A DNA stretch of 7,556 nucleotides from an uncultured Acidimicrobiales bacterium. Lineage in GTDB: Bacteria; Actinomycetota; Acidimicrobiia; Acidimicrobiales; UBA10347. Below the pieces are notes generated by a model. It saw only the letters and a list, made by a program, of their open reading frames with translations. It did no database searches and was not told the DNA's origin. Every line of letters starts with the position of its first letter. Positions within the stretch are counted from its first letter, which is position 1. This document shows positions 1 through 7,219 of this stretch, in pieces. Location of the stretch: assembly GCA_937942965.1 (NCBI GenBank), contig CALDGN010000295.1, positions 1 to 7,556 on the forward strand, read 5' to 3'. A program made the translations under genes and the position numbers.

Positions 1-2
1 AT

Positions 3-572
3 CTGCGTGCGGTCCAACGAGGCGGCTACTTGTCGGTCGACAGCACGACGCCGTTGCGCACGCCGTTGATCGGCGCCAACTCGGCGTGGATCTTTGTGCC
101 GGTCGACGGTGACCCTCCACCGCCACCGCCTCCTCCTCCACCTCCGCCACCTCCTCCGCCACAGGGACCATTCCCTGAGGCCGGTGACCGCATTGCGCTT
201 CGCAATCTGGACACCAACCGATGGCTCGACGGCGACCCCAACAATGTTGATCAGTCGATCAACCTGGGTGACGACGACGTCTGGATCGTCGAGGACGCTG
301 GCAACGGCCTGTTCGCACTGAAGAATGCGGTCACCGACCGCTACCTCGATGCCGATGGCCAGTCTCAGGACTGGAACGTCGAGACCTCGTGGTCGGTGCG
401 CGACGACGACCGTTGGGGCTTCGGCCTCGTCAATGGTGACGGCGGCGTGATCGTGCACAACCTGCAGTTCGGCCGCTACTTGTGGGCCGAGAACGGTGGG
501 GCGTACAACGTCGAAACCAGTGGGCTCCCGAACGCAGGAGCACAATGGGAGCTCGTCTTCATTGACGGCTAA
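3..572 (+). CDS. Beta-trefoil (fascin/RICIN-like) repeat protein, 3' part
   Basis: The frame is open to the left edge, so the gene starts upstream and the TTG at 30 is only an internal codon. The first visible residues (motif RGGYLSVD, then ANSAWIFV) look like the end of one trefoil domain. A linker of 16 consecutive prolines follows (114-161), then a complete second domain from about 180 to 569. That domain has three pseudo-repeats, about 186-302, 306-440 and 444-569. Each carries an aliphatic/N patch followed by R-Y/W-L and ends near a W plus a hydrophobic strand (for example ALKN, DRYLDAD, DRWGF). Such folds usually bind carbohydrate or actin-like surfaces. Two domains on a proline stalk suggest a secreted or surface binding module, perhaps attached to an enzyme encoded upstream. 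The signal peptide and any catalytic domain would lie outside the window. The fold is inferred by eye; the ligand is unknown. Confidence 0.75.
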   Translation: MRAVQRGGYLSVDSTTPLRTPLIGANSAWIFVPVDGDPPPPPPPPPPPPPPPPQGPFPEAGDRIALRNLDTNRWLDGDPNNVDQSINLGDDDVWIVEDAGNGLFALKNAVTDRYLDADGQSQDWNVETSWSVRDDDRWGFGLVNGDGGVIVHNLQFGRYLWAENGGAYNVETSGLPNAGAQWELVFIDG

Positions 573-584
573 CTAATTGGGTCG

Positions 585-612
585 GGTGGGGTCGGCGTCA
601 GCTGGCCCCACC
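585..612. terminator. Hairpin between convergent genes, probable bidirectional terminator
   Basis: Positions 585-596 pair with 601-612 (GGTGGGGTCGGC against GCTGGCCCCACC) through 12 base pairs, two of them G-T, closed by a GTCA tetraloop. It sits 13 bases after the TAA of the trefoil gene and 7 bases from the end of the membrane-protein gene. It could therefore stop transcription from both sides. There is no clear U-tract on either side, so the mechanism is not the textbook intrinsic type. Confidence 0.55.
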
Positions 613-619
613 GCCCTCG

Positions 620-1209
620 TTAGCGGGACGAGCGTCGCGACTTCGACCTCGATCGCCGATGCAGGGTCTGACGCCTTCGAGCAGCCGCTGTCGCTGCCGC
701 GAGTGCGGCGAACAGGCTCGGCCACGCGAGCGTGCGTATCAGCCGAGCACGGTGAGAGATATTGCGCTGATCGGACAAGCGCACGAACGACGGATCGCCC
801 GGATCGACGATGACCTCGATCTCTCGCAGCTCCGCCTCGCCTGACGTGATGTCGGACCGCTCGAACACGTCGAACTGGCAGTCCTGGCGTTGGCGACCTC
901 GTTGTAGATCCCAGAAGCCGCTCACGCGATTGATACGAGATTCGTAGATCTCATCGTCGAACTCGTAGCCGACGATGTAGTCAACGTCCGGGTCATAGCC
1001 GCAGCGGCCCCCGGCCAGGATCTCGGCCATGACGCGCTCGCTAGTGGCGAGGAAGTCGTCGTTGGCCCAGCGTTCCTGGAGATACGGAACGAACGCAACA
1101 ATCGCGAGCACGACAAAGATCAACGCGGCGAGACGGCCGAGAAGATCCCAGCGATCCCGCAGCGACACCCACCTACGGGCAGCGCGCAGCCACCCACCGA
1201 GCAGTGACC

Positions 1210-1213
<4 letters not shown>
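620..1213 (-). CDS. Two-TM membrane protein with DUF3592-like outer region
   Basis: A 197-residue protein of unknown function. One membrane helix lies at about residues 26-45 and a second at about 161-178. A basic N-terminus and a very basic, Ser/Arg-rich tail (about 179-197) suggest both ends are cytoplasmic. The roughly 115-residue loop between the helices would be outside; it holds two cysteines (C71, C112) and a motif V-D-P-G-D-P-S (about 136-142). That motif recalls the YDP-x-(D/N)P signature of DUF3592 proteins, so a distant relation is possible but unproven. The start is the TTG at 1213, chosen because TTGA overlaps the rho stop by 4 bases, which points to translational coupling and co-transcription with rho. 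A GAGG about 10 bases upstream could serve as ribosome binding site. No enzymatic motif is visible. Confidence 0.75.
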
Positions 1214-2948
<1,735 letters not shown>

Positions 2949-2952
<4 letters not shown>

Positions 2953-3062
2953 GTGGTGCTCCAGGTGTGGCGTGTCAACGACACGTGCTTGTGGTGCGGT
3001 AGGTCGTGGTGCGGCGTTGGCACCCTCGGACTCGAGGAATCAGCGCCAGCCGGGAACGTCAT
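2949..3062 (-). CDS. Possible 37-residue His-rich leader reading frame upstream of rho
   Basis: Reading the rho leader on the - strand, an ATG at 3062 opens 37 codons ending in TGA at 2951-2949. That TGA overlaps the rho ATG as ATGA, a typical coupled arrangement. An in-frame TAA lies two codons before the ATG, so the frame is bounded. By hand count G or C occupies 29 of 37 third positions, against 20 first and 22 second positions, a weak coding-like periodicity. The product would have six histidines, mostly in PHHDLPHHKH. It contains the rho ribosome binding site and the 2971-2985 inverted repeat. Its own ribosome binding site is poor (GGGA one base from the ATG). E. coli rho also has a short leader peptide gene (rhoL), but no sequence similarity is claimed. 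It could be a chance open frame in GC-rich DNA. Confidence 0.35.
2971..2985. promoter_or_regulatory. Inverted repeat before the rho ribosome binding site
   Basis: CGTGTC-AAC-GACACG is a perfect 6-bp inverted repeat with a 3-base centre. In the rho mRNA it would form a short hairpin ending 8 bases before the GGAG of rho. It could be an mRNA structure affecting rho translation, or an operator-like DNA site. Function is inferred from position only. Confidence 0.4.
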
Positions 3063-3071
3063 GTCCCGTTA

Positions 3072-3098
3072 AGAAAGGCTCGGAGCACGGACGCTCCG
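3072..3098 (-). terminator. Hairpin with T-rich tail, likely terminator of thrH
   Basis: On the - strand CGGAGC-GTCCGT-GCTCCG (3098-3081) forms a 6-bp GC-rich stem, followed by AGCCTTTCTT. This resembles a weak intrinsic terminator about 68 bases after the thrH stop. It lies just downstream of the candidate rho promoter, so it would more plausibly end thrH transcription than attenuate rho, unless rho transcription starts further upstream. Confidence 0.45.
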
Positions 3099-3109
3099 TC
3101 ACGTCCAAG

Positions 3110-3138
3110 ACGTTAGCGAGGGTCCCAGGTTGTGCCAA
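3110..3138 (-). promoter_or_regulatory. Candidate rho promoter
   Basis: On the - strand TTGGCA (3138-3133, five of six matches to the -35 consensus) is followed after exactly 17 bases by TAACGT (3115-3110), which fits the actinobacterial TANNNT -10. Transcription would start near 3103, giving a leader of about 150 bases before the rho ATG. The site lies in the thrH-rho gap, as expected for independent rho expression. Confidence 0.45.
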
Positions 3139-3165
3139 CTGCAGGCGGTCAGTTCGGGCGCCCGC

Positions 3166-3780
3166 TCAGGCTTCGACGGCGTCGATCCAGGCGAGGAAGT
3201 CGTCGTAGGTGTCGAAGTCGGCGAGCTGCGGATTCGTCTCGGCGATCGACCGAGGTGCGTGAAACAGGCTGCCGGCATCGGCGGCGTTGAGCATCGACAA
3301 GTCGTTGAACGAGTCGCCGCCAGCGGTGACGTGGAAGTTCAGCCCCTGCAGCGCCTCGACCGTCTTGCGTTTGTGGTCTGGCGTGCGCAGCTCGTAGCCA
3401 ACGATGCGGTCGTTCTCGACGACAAGACGGTGGCAGAAGATCGTGGGGAGGCCCAGGTGCGGCATCATCGCGCCGGCGTACTGCTCGAACGTGTCGCTCA
3501 GCAGAAGCACCTGGTAGCGGCTGCGCAGTTCGTCGAGGAACGAGCGGGCCCCATCCAGTGGCTTGATCTCGGCCAGCACTTCGGCGACCGTCGTCATCGT
3601 CAGATCGTGTTCGGCAAGAATGCCGAGCCGGTACTGCATGAGCACGTCGTAGTCGGGCTCGTCACGGGTCGTGCGACGCAGCGCTTCGATCTGGGTGAGC
3701 TCAGCGAGCTGGATCCAGACCTCGGGCATGAGTACGCCCTCGACGTCGAGTGTGATGACCCGTTGGCGCCCCGTTTGCAC
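3166..3780 (-). CDS. thrH: ThrH, phosphoserine phosphatase / homoserine phosphotransferase
   Basis: A HAD-superfamily protein closely resembling Pseudomonas ThrH, which hydrolyses phosphoserine and can pass its phosphate to homoserine, making the ThrC substrate. Numbering from the GTG at 3780: motif I is DVEGV with nucleophile D12; E14 stands where most HAD phosphatases have the second Asp, as in ThrH. ThrH hallmarks follow: PEVW, TTRDEPDYDVLM, KPLDGA, motif II LSDTF (S95-D96), motif III Lys in DHKRKTV, motif IV GGDSFND (D156, D160), and LFHAP. From GTG the length is 204, close to the family's roughly 205. A TTG at 3807 would add nine residues but has no better ribosome site. The GTG has TATCCT seven bases upstream, which fits a leaderless mRNA. 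GC3 is host-like (56 of 68 codons in 3541-3744). It stands between thrC and rho, where related actinobacteria carry thrB. Confidence 0.9.
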   Translation of the reverse strand: MQTGRQRVITLDVEGVLMPEVWIQLAELTQIEALRRTTRDEPDYDVLMQYRLGILAEHDLTMTTVAEVLAEIKPLDGARSFLDELRSRYQVLLLSDTFEQYAGAMMPHLGLPTIFCHRLVVENDRIVGYELRTPDHKRKTVEALQGLNFHVTAGGDSFNDLSMLNAADAGSLFHAPRSIAETNPQLADFDTYDDFLAWIDAVEA

Positions 3781-3787
3781 GGTCGAG

Positions 3788-3793
3788 AGGATA
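3788..3793 (-). promoter_or_regulatory. Candidate -10 box for leaderless thrH transcript
   Basis: TATCCT on the - strand fits TANNNT and lies seven bases before the GTG at 3780, the spacing expected when transcription begins at the start codon. No convincing -35 is seen at 16-19 bases upstream, so support is partial. Confidence 0.35.
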
Positions 3794-3823
3794 CGTGGCT
3801 CAGGCAACGTTTTTGCGAGCTCA

Positions 3824-3849
3824 CAACACGTGCTGATTTCAACACATGC
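3824..3849. repeat. Short direct repeat in the thrH-hipB intergenic region
   Basis: CAACACGTGC (3824-3833) and CAACACATGC (3840-3849) match at nine of ten bases, with starts 16 bases apart. They lie upstream of both divergent promoters and could be a paired regulator site; they may also be coincidental. Confidence 0.3.
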
Positions 3850-3875
3850 ATACGAAACCTAAACTTGTGCTCTTA

Positions 3876-3905
3876 TCGACACTTTTTGGAGTTGGCCGCT
3901 ACTGT
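3876..3905 (+). promoter_or_regulatory. Candidate leaderless promoter of hipBA
   Basis: TCGACA (3876-3881, five of six matches to TTGACA), an 18-base spacer, then TACTGT (3900-3905, TANNNT). The ATG of hipB begins six bases after the -10, so its A is a plausible +1. This explains why no ribosome binding site precedes the ATG. Confidence 0.5.
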
Positions 3906-3910
3906 GTCGA
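3876..3910. promoter_or_regulatory. Candidate HipB operator (inverted repeat over promoter)
   Basis: TCGACAC (3876-3882) and GTGTCGA (3904-3910) are perfect inverted 7-mers, 28 bases centre to centre. The left arm covers the -35 box; the right arm overlaps the end of the -10 box and the +1 region. HipB antitoxins usually bind inverted repeats in their own promoter and repress it, so this is the best operator candidate in the window. Binding is inferred. Confidence 0.45.
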
Positions 3911-3911
3911 A

Positions 3912-4157
3912 ATGAGCACGAACCGCTACAGAATTGCCTCAGGCGAAGATCTTGGTCGAGTCGTCCGCGATGCACGCGCGAACAGGGGCCTTACCCAAGC
4001 AGAGGCTGTTGATGTCCTCGGGCTCACGTTCGACCGGACCCGCCTGGCCCGAATTGAAGCAGGCGCCGGCTTTCGATCCCTCGATCGAGCACTCTCCCTG
4101 CTCCGCAGGTTGGGTGTTGAGCTGTACGCAGAGGTCGAAGTGCGGCCGGAAACGTGA
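3912..4157 (+). CDS. hipB: HipB-type antitoxin, Xre-family HTH repressor
   Basis: An 81-residue DNA-binding protein with a Cro/Xre helix-turn-helix over about residues 13-69. The helices run through LGRVVRDARANRG, LTQAEAVDVLG and RTRLARIEAG, then LDRALSLLRRLGVEL, a normal spacing for the fold. HipB-type antitoxins bind the HipA kinase, hold it inactive and, together with it, repress their own operon. I chose the ATG at 3912 because it gives the usual start of the domain and sits six bases after a TANNNT box; an ATG at 3846 would add 22 residues upstream of the promoter. There is no Shine-Dalgarno, consistent with a leaderless mRNA. The stop overlaps the hipA start by 4 bases. It lies divergent from thrH, on the strand opposite to its neighbours. 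Confidence 0.88.
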   Translation: MSTNRYRIASGEDLGRVVRDARANRGLTQAEAVDVLGLTFDRTRLARIEAGAGFRSLDRALSLLRRLGVELYAEVEVRPET

Positions 4158-5365
4158 GCAACGTGAGCCTCGGCGTTTGGCATGGCGGCACGCGCTTGGC
4201 CACACTCACTCGCCGGCAGCGGCCATGGCAGATTCGCTGTCGCTACGAACGCGACATCATTGCCAGCGGAGCCAACCAGATTCTGATCTCGTGCTCGCTT
4301 CCGGTGAGCGCAGGGCGACTCGACGCAAGCCCATGGATACGGGGCCTCCTTCCCGAAGGTGAACATCTCATCGCGCTCGCGACACAAGCGCGGAAGACGA
4401 CCATGGACTTCTTTGGCCTCATCAACCGGTACGGACGGGATCTCGCCGGTGCCCTAACGATTGCGGCCGAACCCGAAGACCCAGGTCGATGGGATCTCGA
4501 ACAGTACTCCGATGAATCCCTCGCAATCGAACTTCGAACGGTGAGCGAAGCACCCGGATTCGCTATTCGCGACGACAGCGAACTCTCCATCGCTGGGCTG
4601 CAGAACAAGCTCCTGGTCGCGAAGACCGAAACTGGCTGGGCCCGACCGATGTATGGCTATCCATCAACGCACATCTTCAAGCTCGGAGACAGCCGCTTTC
4701 CCGGAATTGTCCGGGCAGAGCACGTCTGCATGCAGTTCGCGGCGGCGGTTGGTCTTTCGAACGTTGCGACTTCAGAGCTGGCAGTCGATGGGCTCGAAGT
4801 TCTTTCGGTCGAAAGATACGACCGAATCCCGACATCTCCGGGTGAACCGCCCCGTCGCATTCATCAAGAGGACGCGTGCCAGGCGCTCGCGATCAATATC
4901 GATGCCCACGGGGGCAGGGGGAAGTACGAGGCATTCGGCGGGCCCGGTTTCCGACAGATTGCGACGCTTCTTGATCGCTTCGGCGACCCGGCCACACAAC
5001 TGCCGCGACTACTGGAGATTGCGATTTTCACCTGGCTCATCGGAAACGCCGATGGCCACGGCAAGAACATTTCGCTGTTCATCGACACCGACACCGGCCG
5101 GGTCCGCCTCGCCCCGCTGTACGACACGGTGCCGACGTTTCTTTGGCCGCAGCTGCGGGCGACGATGGCAATGAGCATTAACGGCGTTCTCGGCGACCCA
5201 ACTGCAACCGACTTCATCGCAGAGGCTCGTTCGTGGGGCCTCGGGGAAACCCGCTCCGAACAGGTCATGACCTCGTTTCTTGCCAGGGCGAGCCAAGCGT
5301 CAGTTCAACATGACCAGATCGCCGAGACGGTCGCTCACCGCGTTGCACGGTTGCAAAGCGGATAG
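4154..5365 (+). CDS. hipA: HipA-type serine/threonine kinase toxin
   Basis: A 403-residue HipA-family kinase. The E. coli relative phosphorylates glutamyl-tRNA synthetase, halting translation and promoting persistence. The N-terminal region (about 1-105) carries WIRGLLPEGE (61-70) and a GRDLAGAL segment (94-101). The kinase core has the Gly-rich loop SIAGLQNK (145-152), with S145 at the place of the E. coli autophosphorylated Ser150; the ATP-contact Lys in THIFK (K176); the catalytic NADGHGKN (D300, N305); and the metal-binding Asp in LAPLYD (D324). All key residues are present, so an active kinase is likely. It is full length, unlike the short HipT of three-gene HipBST systems. The GTG start overlaps the hipB stop as GTGA. 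GC3 is about 62% in 73 codons counted at 4361-4579, against about 85% in thrC, suggesting acquisition by transfer. The cellular target here is unknown. Confidence 0.93.
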   Translation: MSNVSLGVWHGGTRLATLTRRQRPWQIRCRYERDIIASGANQILISCSLPVSAGRLDASPWIRGLLPEGEHLIALATQARKTTMDFFGLINRYGRDLAGALTIAAEPEDPGRWDLEQYSDESLAIELRTVSEAPGFAIRDDSELSIAGLQNKLLVAKTETGWARPMYGYPSTHIFKLGDSRFPGIVRAEHVCMQFAAAVGLSNVATSELAVDGLEVLSVERYDRIPTSPGEPPRRIHQEDACQALAINIDAHGGRGKYEAFGGPGFRQIATLLDRFGDPATQLPRLLEIAIFTWLIGNADGHGKNISLFIDTDTGRVRLAPLYDTVPTFLWPQLRATMAMSINGVLGDPTATDFIAEARSWGLGETRSEQVMTSFLARASQASVQHDQIAETVAHRVARLQSG

Positions 5366-5381
5366 GGATCTGGTGAGTCGC

Positions 5382-5409
5382 TTCGACGTTCAGCCGATCG
5401 AACGTTGGA
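5382..5409. terminator. Hairpin at the hipA / GNAT convergent junction
   Basis: Positions 5382-5391 can pair with 5400-5409 (core ACGTTC against GAACGT) through ten pairs, two of them G-T on the + strand, around an 8-base loop. It spans the stop codon of the GNAT gene and begins 16 bases after the hipA stop. There is no T-tract, so a terminator role is tentative. Confidence 0.3.
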
Positions 5410-5809
5410 AGTAGCGGATGTCGGGCAGGAGCTCCCAGCCCATCTCGGCCCAGAACGCCAACCCGCCGGTGTTGTCAGCCCAGACTTCGAGCCGCAGCTC
5501 GGTGATGCCGCGGGCGAGAAACCGCTGCTCAAGTTCTTCGACAACCCGTCGGCCAAGTCCTTGGCCTTGGCGGGTTGGGTCAACGACCGCTCGCTTAATG
5601 CGGCCTCGGTGCCCGTCGTAGGTACCCATGATCGACGCAACGAACTCGTCGTCATCGATGATGACCAGGAACAGGTCGGGGTCGTGATCAAGCTTGTTGA
5701 TGATCTCGGCCCGGTCGGCTTCGGAACCGCCGACGCCGCCAGCGGACCAGAGCGCGAGCAGGCTGTCGACATCGCCGAGTTCGACGGACCGTACGGTGAG
5801 TTCAGCCAT
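5390..5809 (-). CDS. YpeA-like GNAT family N-acetyltransferase
   Basis: A 139-residue acetyl-CoA-dependent acyltransferase of the GNAT fold. Motif A is seen at about 75-90, with the pyrophosphate-binding loop RQGQGLG (80-86) after a VVDP strand; motif B is the FWAEMGWE segment (119-126). The stretches HDPDLFLVI (42-50) and IMGTYDGHRG (60-69) closely recall E. coli YpeA and relatives, whose substrate is not settled. It covers the whole fold, so it is complete. The ATG at 5809 follows the thrC stop by 14 bases with only a weak purine-rich site (GCGAG/GAGC), so it is probably co-transcribed and perhaps coupled with thrC. It converges with hipA across 24 bases. The acceptor cannot be read from the sequence, and a role in threonine metabolism is not implied by position alone. 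Confidence 0.88.
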   Translation of the reverse strand: MAELTVRSVELGDVDSLLALWSAGGVGGSEADRAEIINKLDHDPDLFLVIIDDDEFVASIMGTYDGHRGRIKRAVVDPTRQGQGLGRRVVEELEQRFLARGITELRLEVWADNTGGLAFWAEMGWELLPDIRYFQRSIG

Positions 5810-5823
5810 CGGTCAGCTCGCGT

Positions 5824-7215
5824 TCAGCTCCGGCGCAGGGAGCGCACGTGGGCCTCGACGGTTGCGAGGTCATTGGGCAGAACTTCGAAACGCTCGTCGC
5901 GCTCGAAAAGGTCGCCGACACGTGCTGGCAACGGTGGCCGCACGCCGGTGGCGTGTTCGACCGCGTCGGGGAACTTGGCCGGGTGGGCGGTGGCCAGCGT
6001 GACCATCGGCGAAGCCGTGGGGTTCCGGCGAGCTGCTGCGACGCCGACGGCGGTGTGTGGGTCGAGCAGCATCTGCTGTTGCTCGTGGATAGCGGCGATC
6101 GTCTCGACGACGCCACCGGGGCCTTCGTCGTCGACCCGTTCGCCGTGCCAGAGTTCGCCGAGCAGTGCTTGGTGGGCGTCGTCGATTGTGATCGAGCCGG
6201 TGTCACGGAACTCGGCCATAAGGTCAGCGATCCGTTGACCGTCGCGGCCGTGCGTCTCGAACAGCAGCCGTTCGAGATTGCTCGAGATCTGGATGTCCAT
6301 GCTGGGCGACAGGGTCGGGACGACGCCTTCGATCGCCATGGTGCCGGTCGTGAACAGTCGGGTGAGGATGTCGTTGCGGTTGCTGGCCACGATGAACCGA
6401 TCAACCGGTACGCCCATCATGCGGGCACCCCAGCCAGCGAACACGTTGCCGAAGTTCCCGGTTGGGACGGTGAACGAGACCGGCGATCCGTCGGGAGCGA
6501 CGCGCTGGGCGGCGACGACGTAGTAGACGATCTGGGCCATGACCCGTGCCCAGTTGATCGAGTTAACGGCACCAAGGCTGACCTCGGACCGGAACGACTC
6601 GTCGGCGAACATCGCCTTGACCAAGTCTTGGCAGTCATCGAAGGTGCCTTCGATGGCGACATTGTGCACGTTCGTCGAGTCGACGGTGGTCATCTGACGG
6701 CGCTGCACGTCACTCACGCGACCGTGCGGATGCAGGATGAAGATGTCGACGGCGTCGCGGTCTCGGCATGCCTCGATCGCGGCCGAACCGGTGTCGCCCG
6801 AGGTTGCGCCGACGATGGTGGTGCGGCCGCCACGCTTGGCGAGCTCGTGGTCGAACAGGCGACCGACGAGCTGCAGGGCGACGTCTTTGAAGGCCAGCGT
6901 TGGTCCGTGGAACAGCTCCATGAGCCATTCGTTCGGAGCGGTCTCGACAAGCTCGACGACGTTGTCCGTCGCGAACGTCGCATAGGTATCGGCGACCATG
7001 GCTTCGAACGTGTCGCGCTCGATCGAGCCGTCGACGAACGGCCACATCACGTCGATGGCGGTTTCGACGTAGTTGCCGGATCGGGCCGACGACACGACCT
7101 GAGGCCACGACTCGGGCAGGTAGAGGCCGCCGTCGGGAGCGAGACCGGTGAGCAAGACATCGCCGAAGGACAGCTCGGGAGCCGCGCCGCGCGTGCTGAC
7201 GTACTGCATCGCCAT
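5824..7215 (-). CDS. thrC: Threonine synthase
   Basis: A PLP enzyme of fold type II that converts O-phospho-L-homoserine and water to L-threonine and phosphate, the last step of threonine synthesis, in the cytoplasm. Landmarks numbered from the ATG at 7215: STRG (7-10), the APDGGLYLP motif (26-34), ELFHGPTLAFKDVALQ with the PLP lysine K110, the cofactor-contacting GATSGDTGSAA (136-146), NSINWARVMAQ (218-228), the phosphate-binding PTGNFGNVFAG (251-261), and HPAKFP (411-416). At 463 residues it fits the longer, E. coli/yeast-like class rather than the roughly 350-residue class. Longer frames reach 7335 but overlap hom; the ATG at 7215 is 4 bases after the hom stop with GGA seven bases upstream. 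A second ATG at 7209 is possible. It belongs to the hom-thrC-GNAT operon. Confidence 0.97.
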   Translation of the reverse strand: MAMQYVSTRGAAPELSFGDVLLTGLAPDGGLYLPESWPQVVSSARSGNYVETAIDVMWPFVDGSIERDTFEAMVADTYATFATDNVVELVETAPNEWLMELFHGPTLAFKDVALQLVGRLFDHELAKRGGRTTIVGATSGDTGSAAIEACRDRDAVDIFILHPHGRVSDVQRRQMTTVDSTNVHNVAIEGTFDDCQDLVKAMFADESFRSEVSLGAVNSINWARVMAQIVYYVVAAQRVAPDGSPVSFTVPTGNFGNVFAGWGARMMGVPVDRFIVASNRNDILTRLFTTGTMAIEGVVPTLSPSMDIQISSNLERLLFETHGRDGQRIADLMAEFRDTGSITIDDAHQALLGELWHGERVDDEGPGGVVETIAAIHEQQQMLLDPHTAVGVAAARRNPTASPMVTLATAHPAKFPDAVEHATGVRPPLPARVGDLFERDERFEVLPNDLATVEAHVRSLRRS

Positions 7216-7219
7216 GGCG

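Noticed and set aside
2973..2978. Perfect TTGACA on the - strand near rho
   Set aside because: It is only 20 bases from the rho ATG, so its -10 box would fall inside or against the coding region.
3155..3164. CGGGCGCCCG palindrome just after the thrH stop
   Set aside because: It has no loop-sized centre and no T-tract; a perfect 10-base palindrome is not surprising in GC-rich DNA.
3846..3911. Upstream ATG that would extend HipB by 22 residues
   Set aside because: The extension is not HTH-like and would run through the promoter and operator; the ATG at 3912 fits the fold and the -10 spacing better.
3130..3915. 261-codon open frame on the + strand opposite thrH
   Set aside because: It is a mirror of thrH; the thrH strand carries every HAD motif and this one shows none.
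4154..5365. Three-component HipBST system
   Set aside because: HipA here is full length with its own N-terminal region and there is no separate HipS-like gene.
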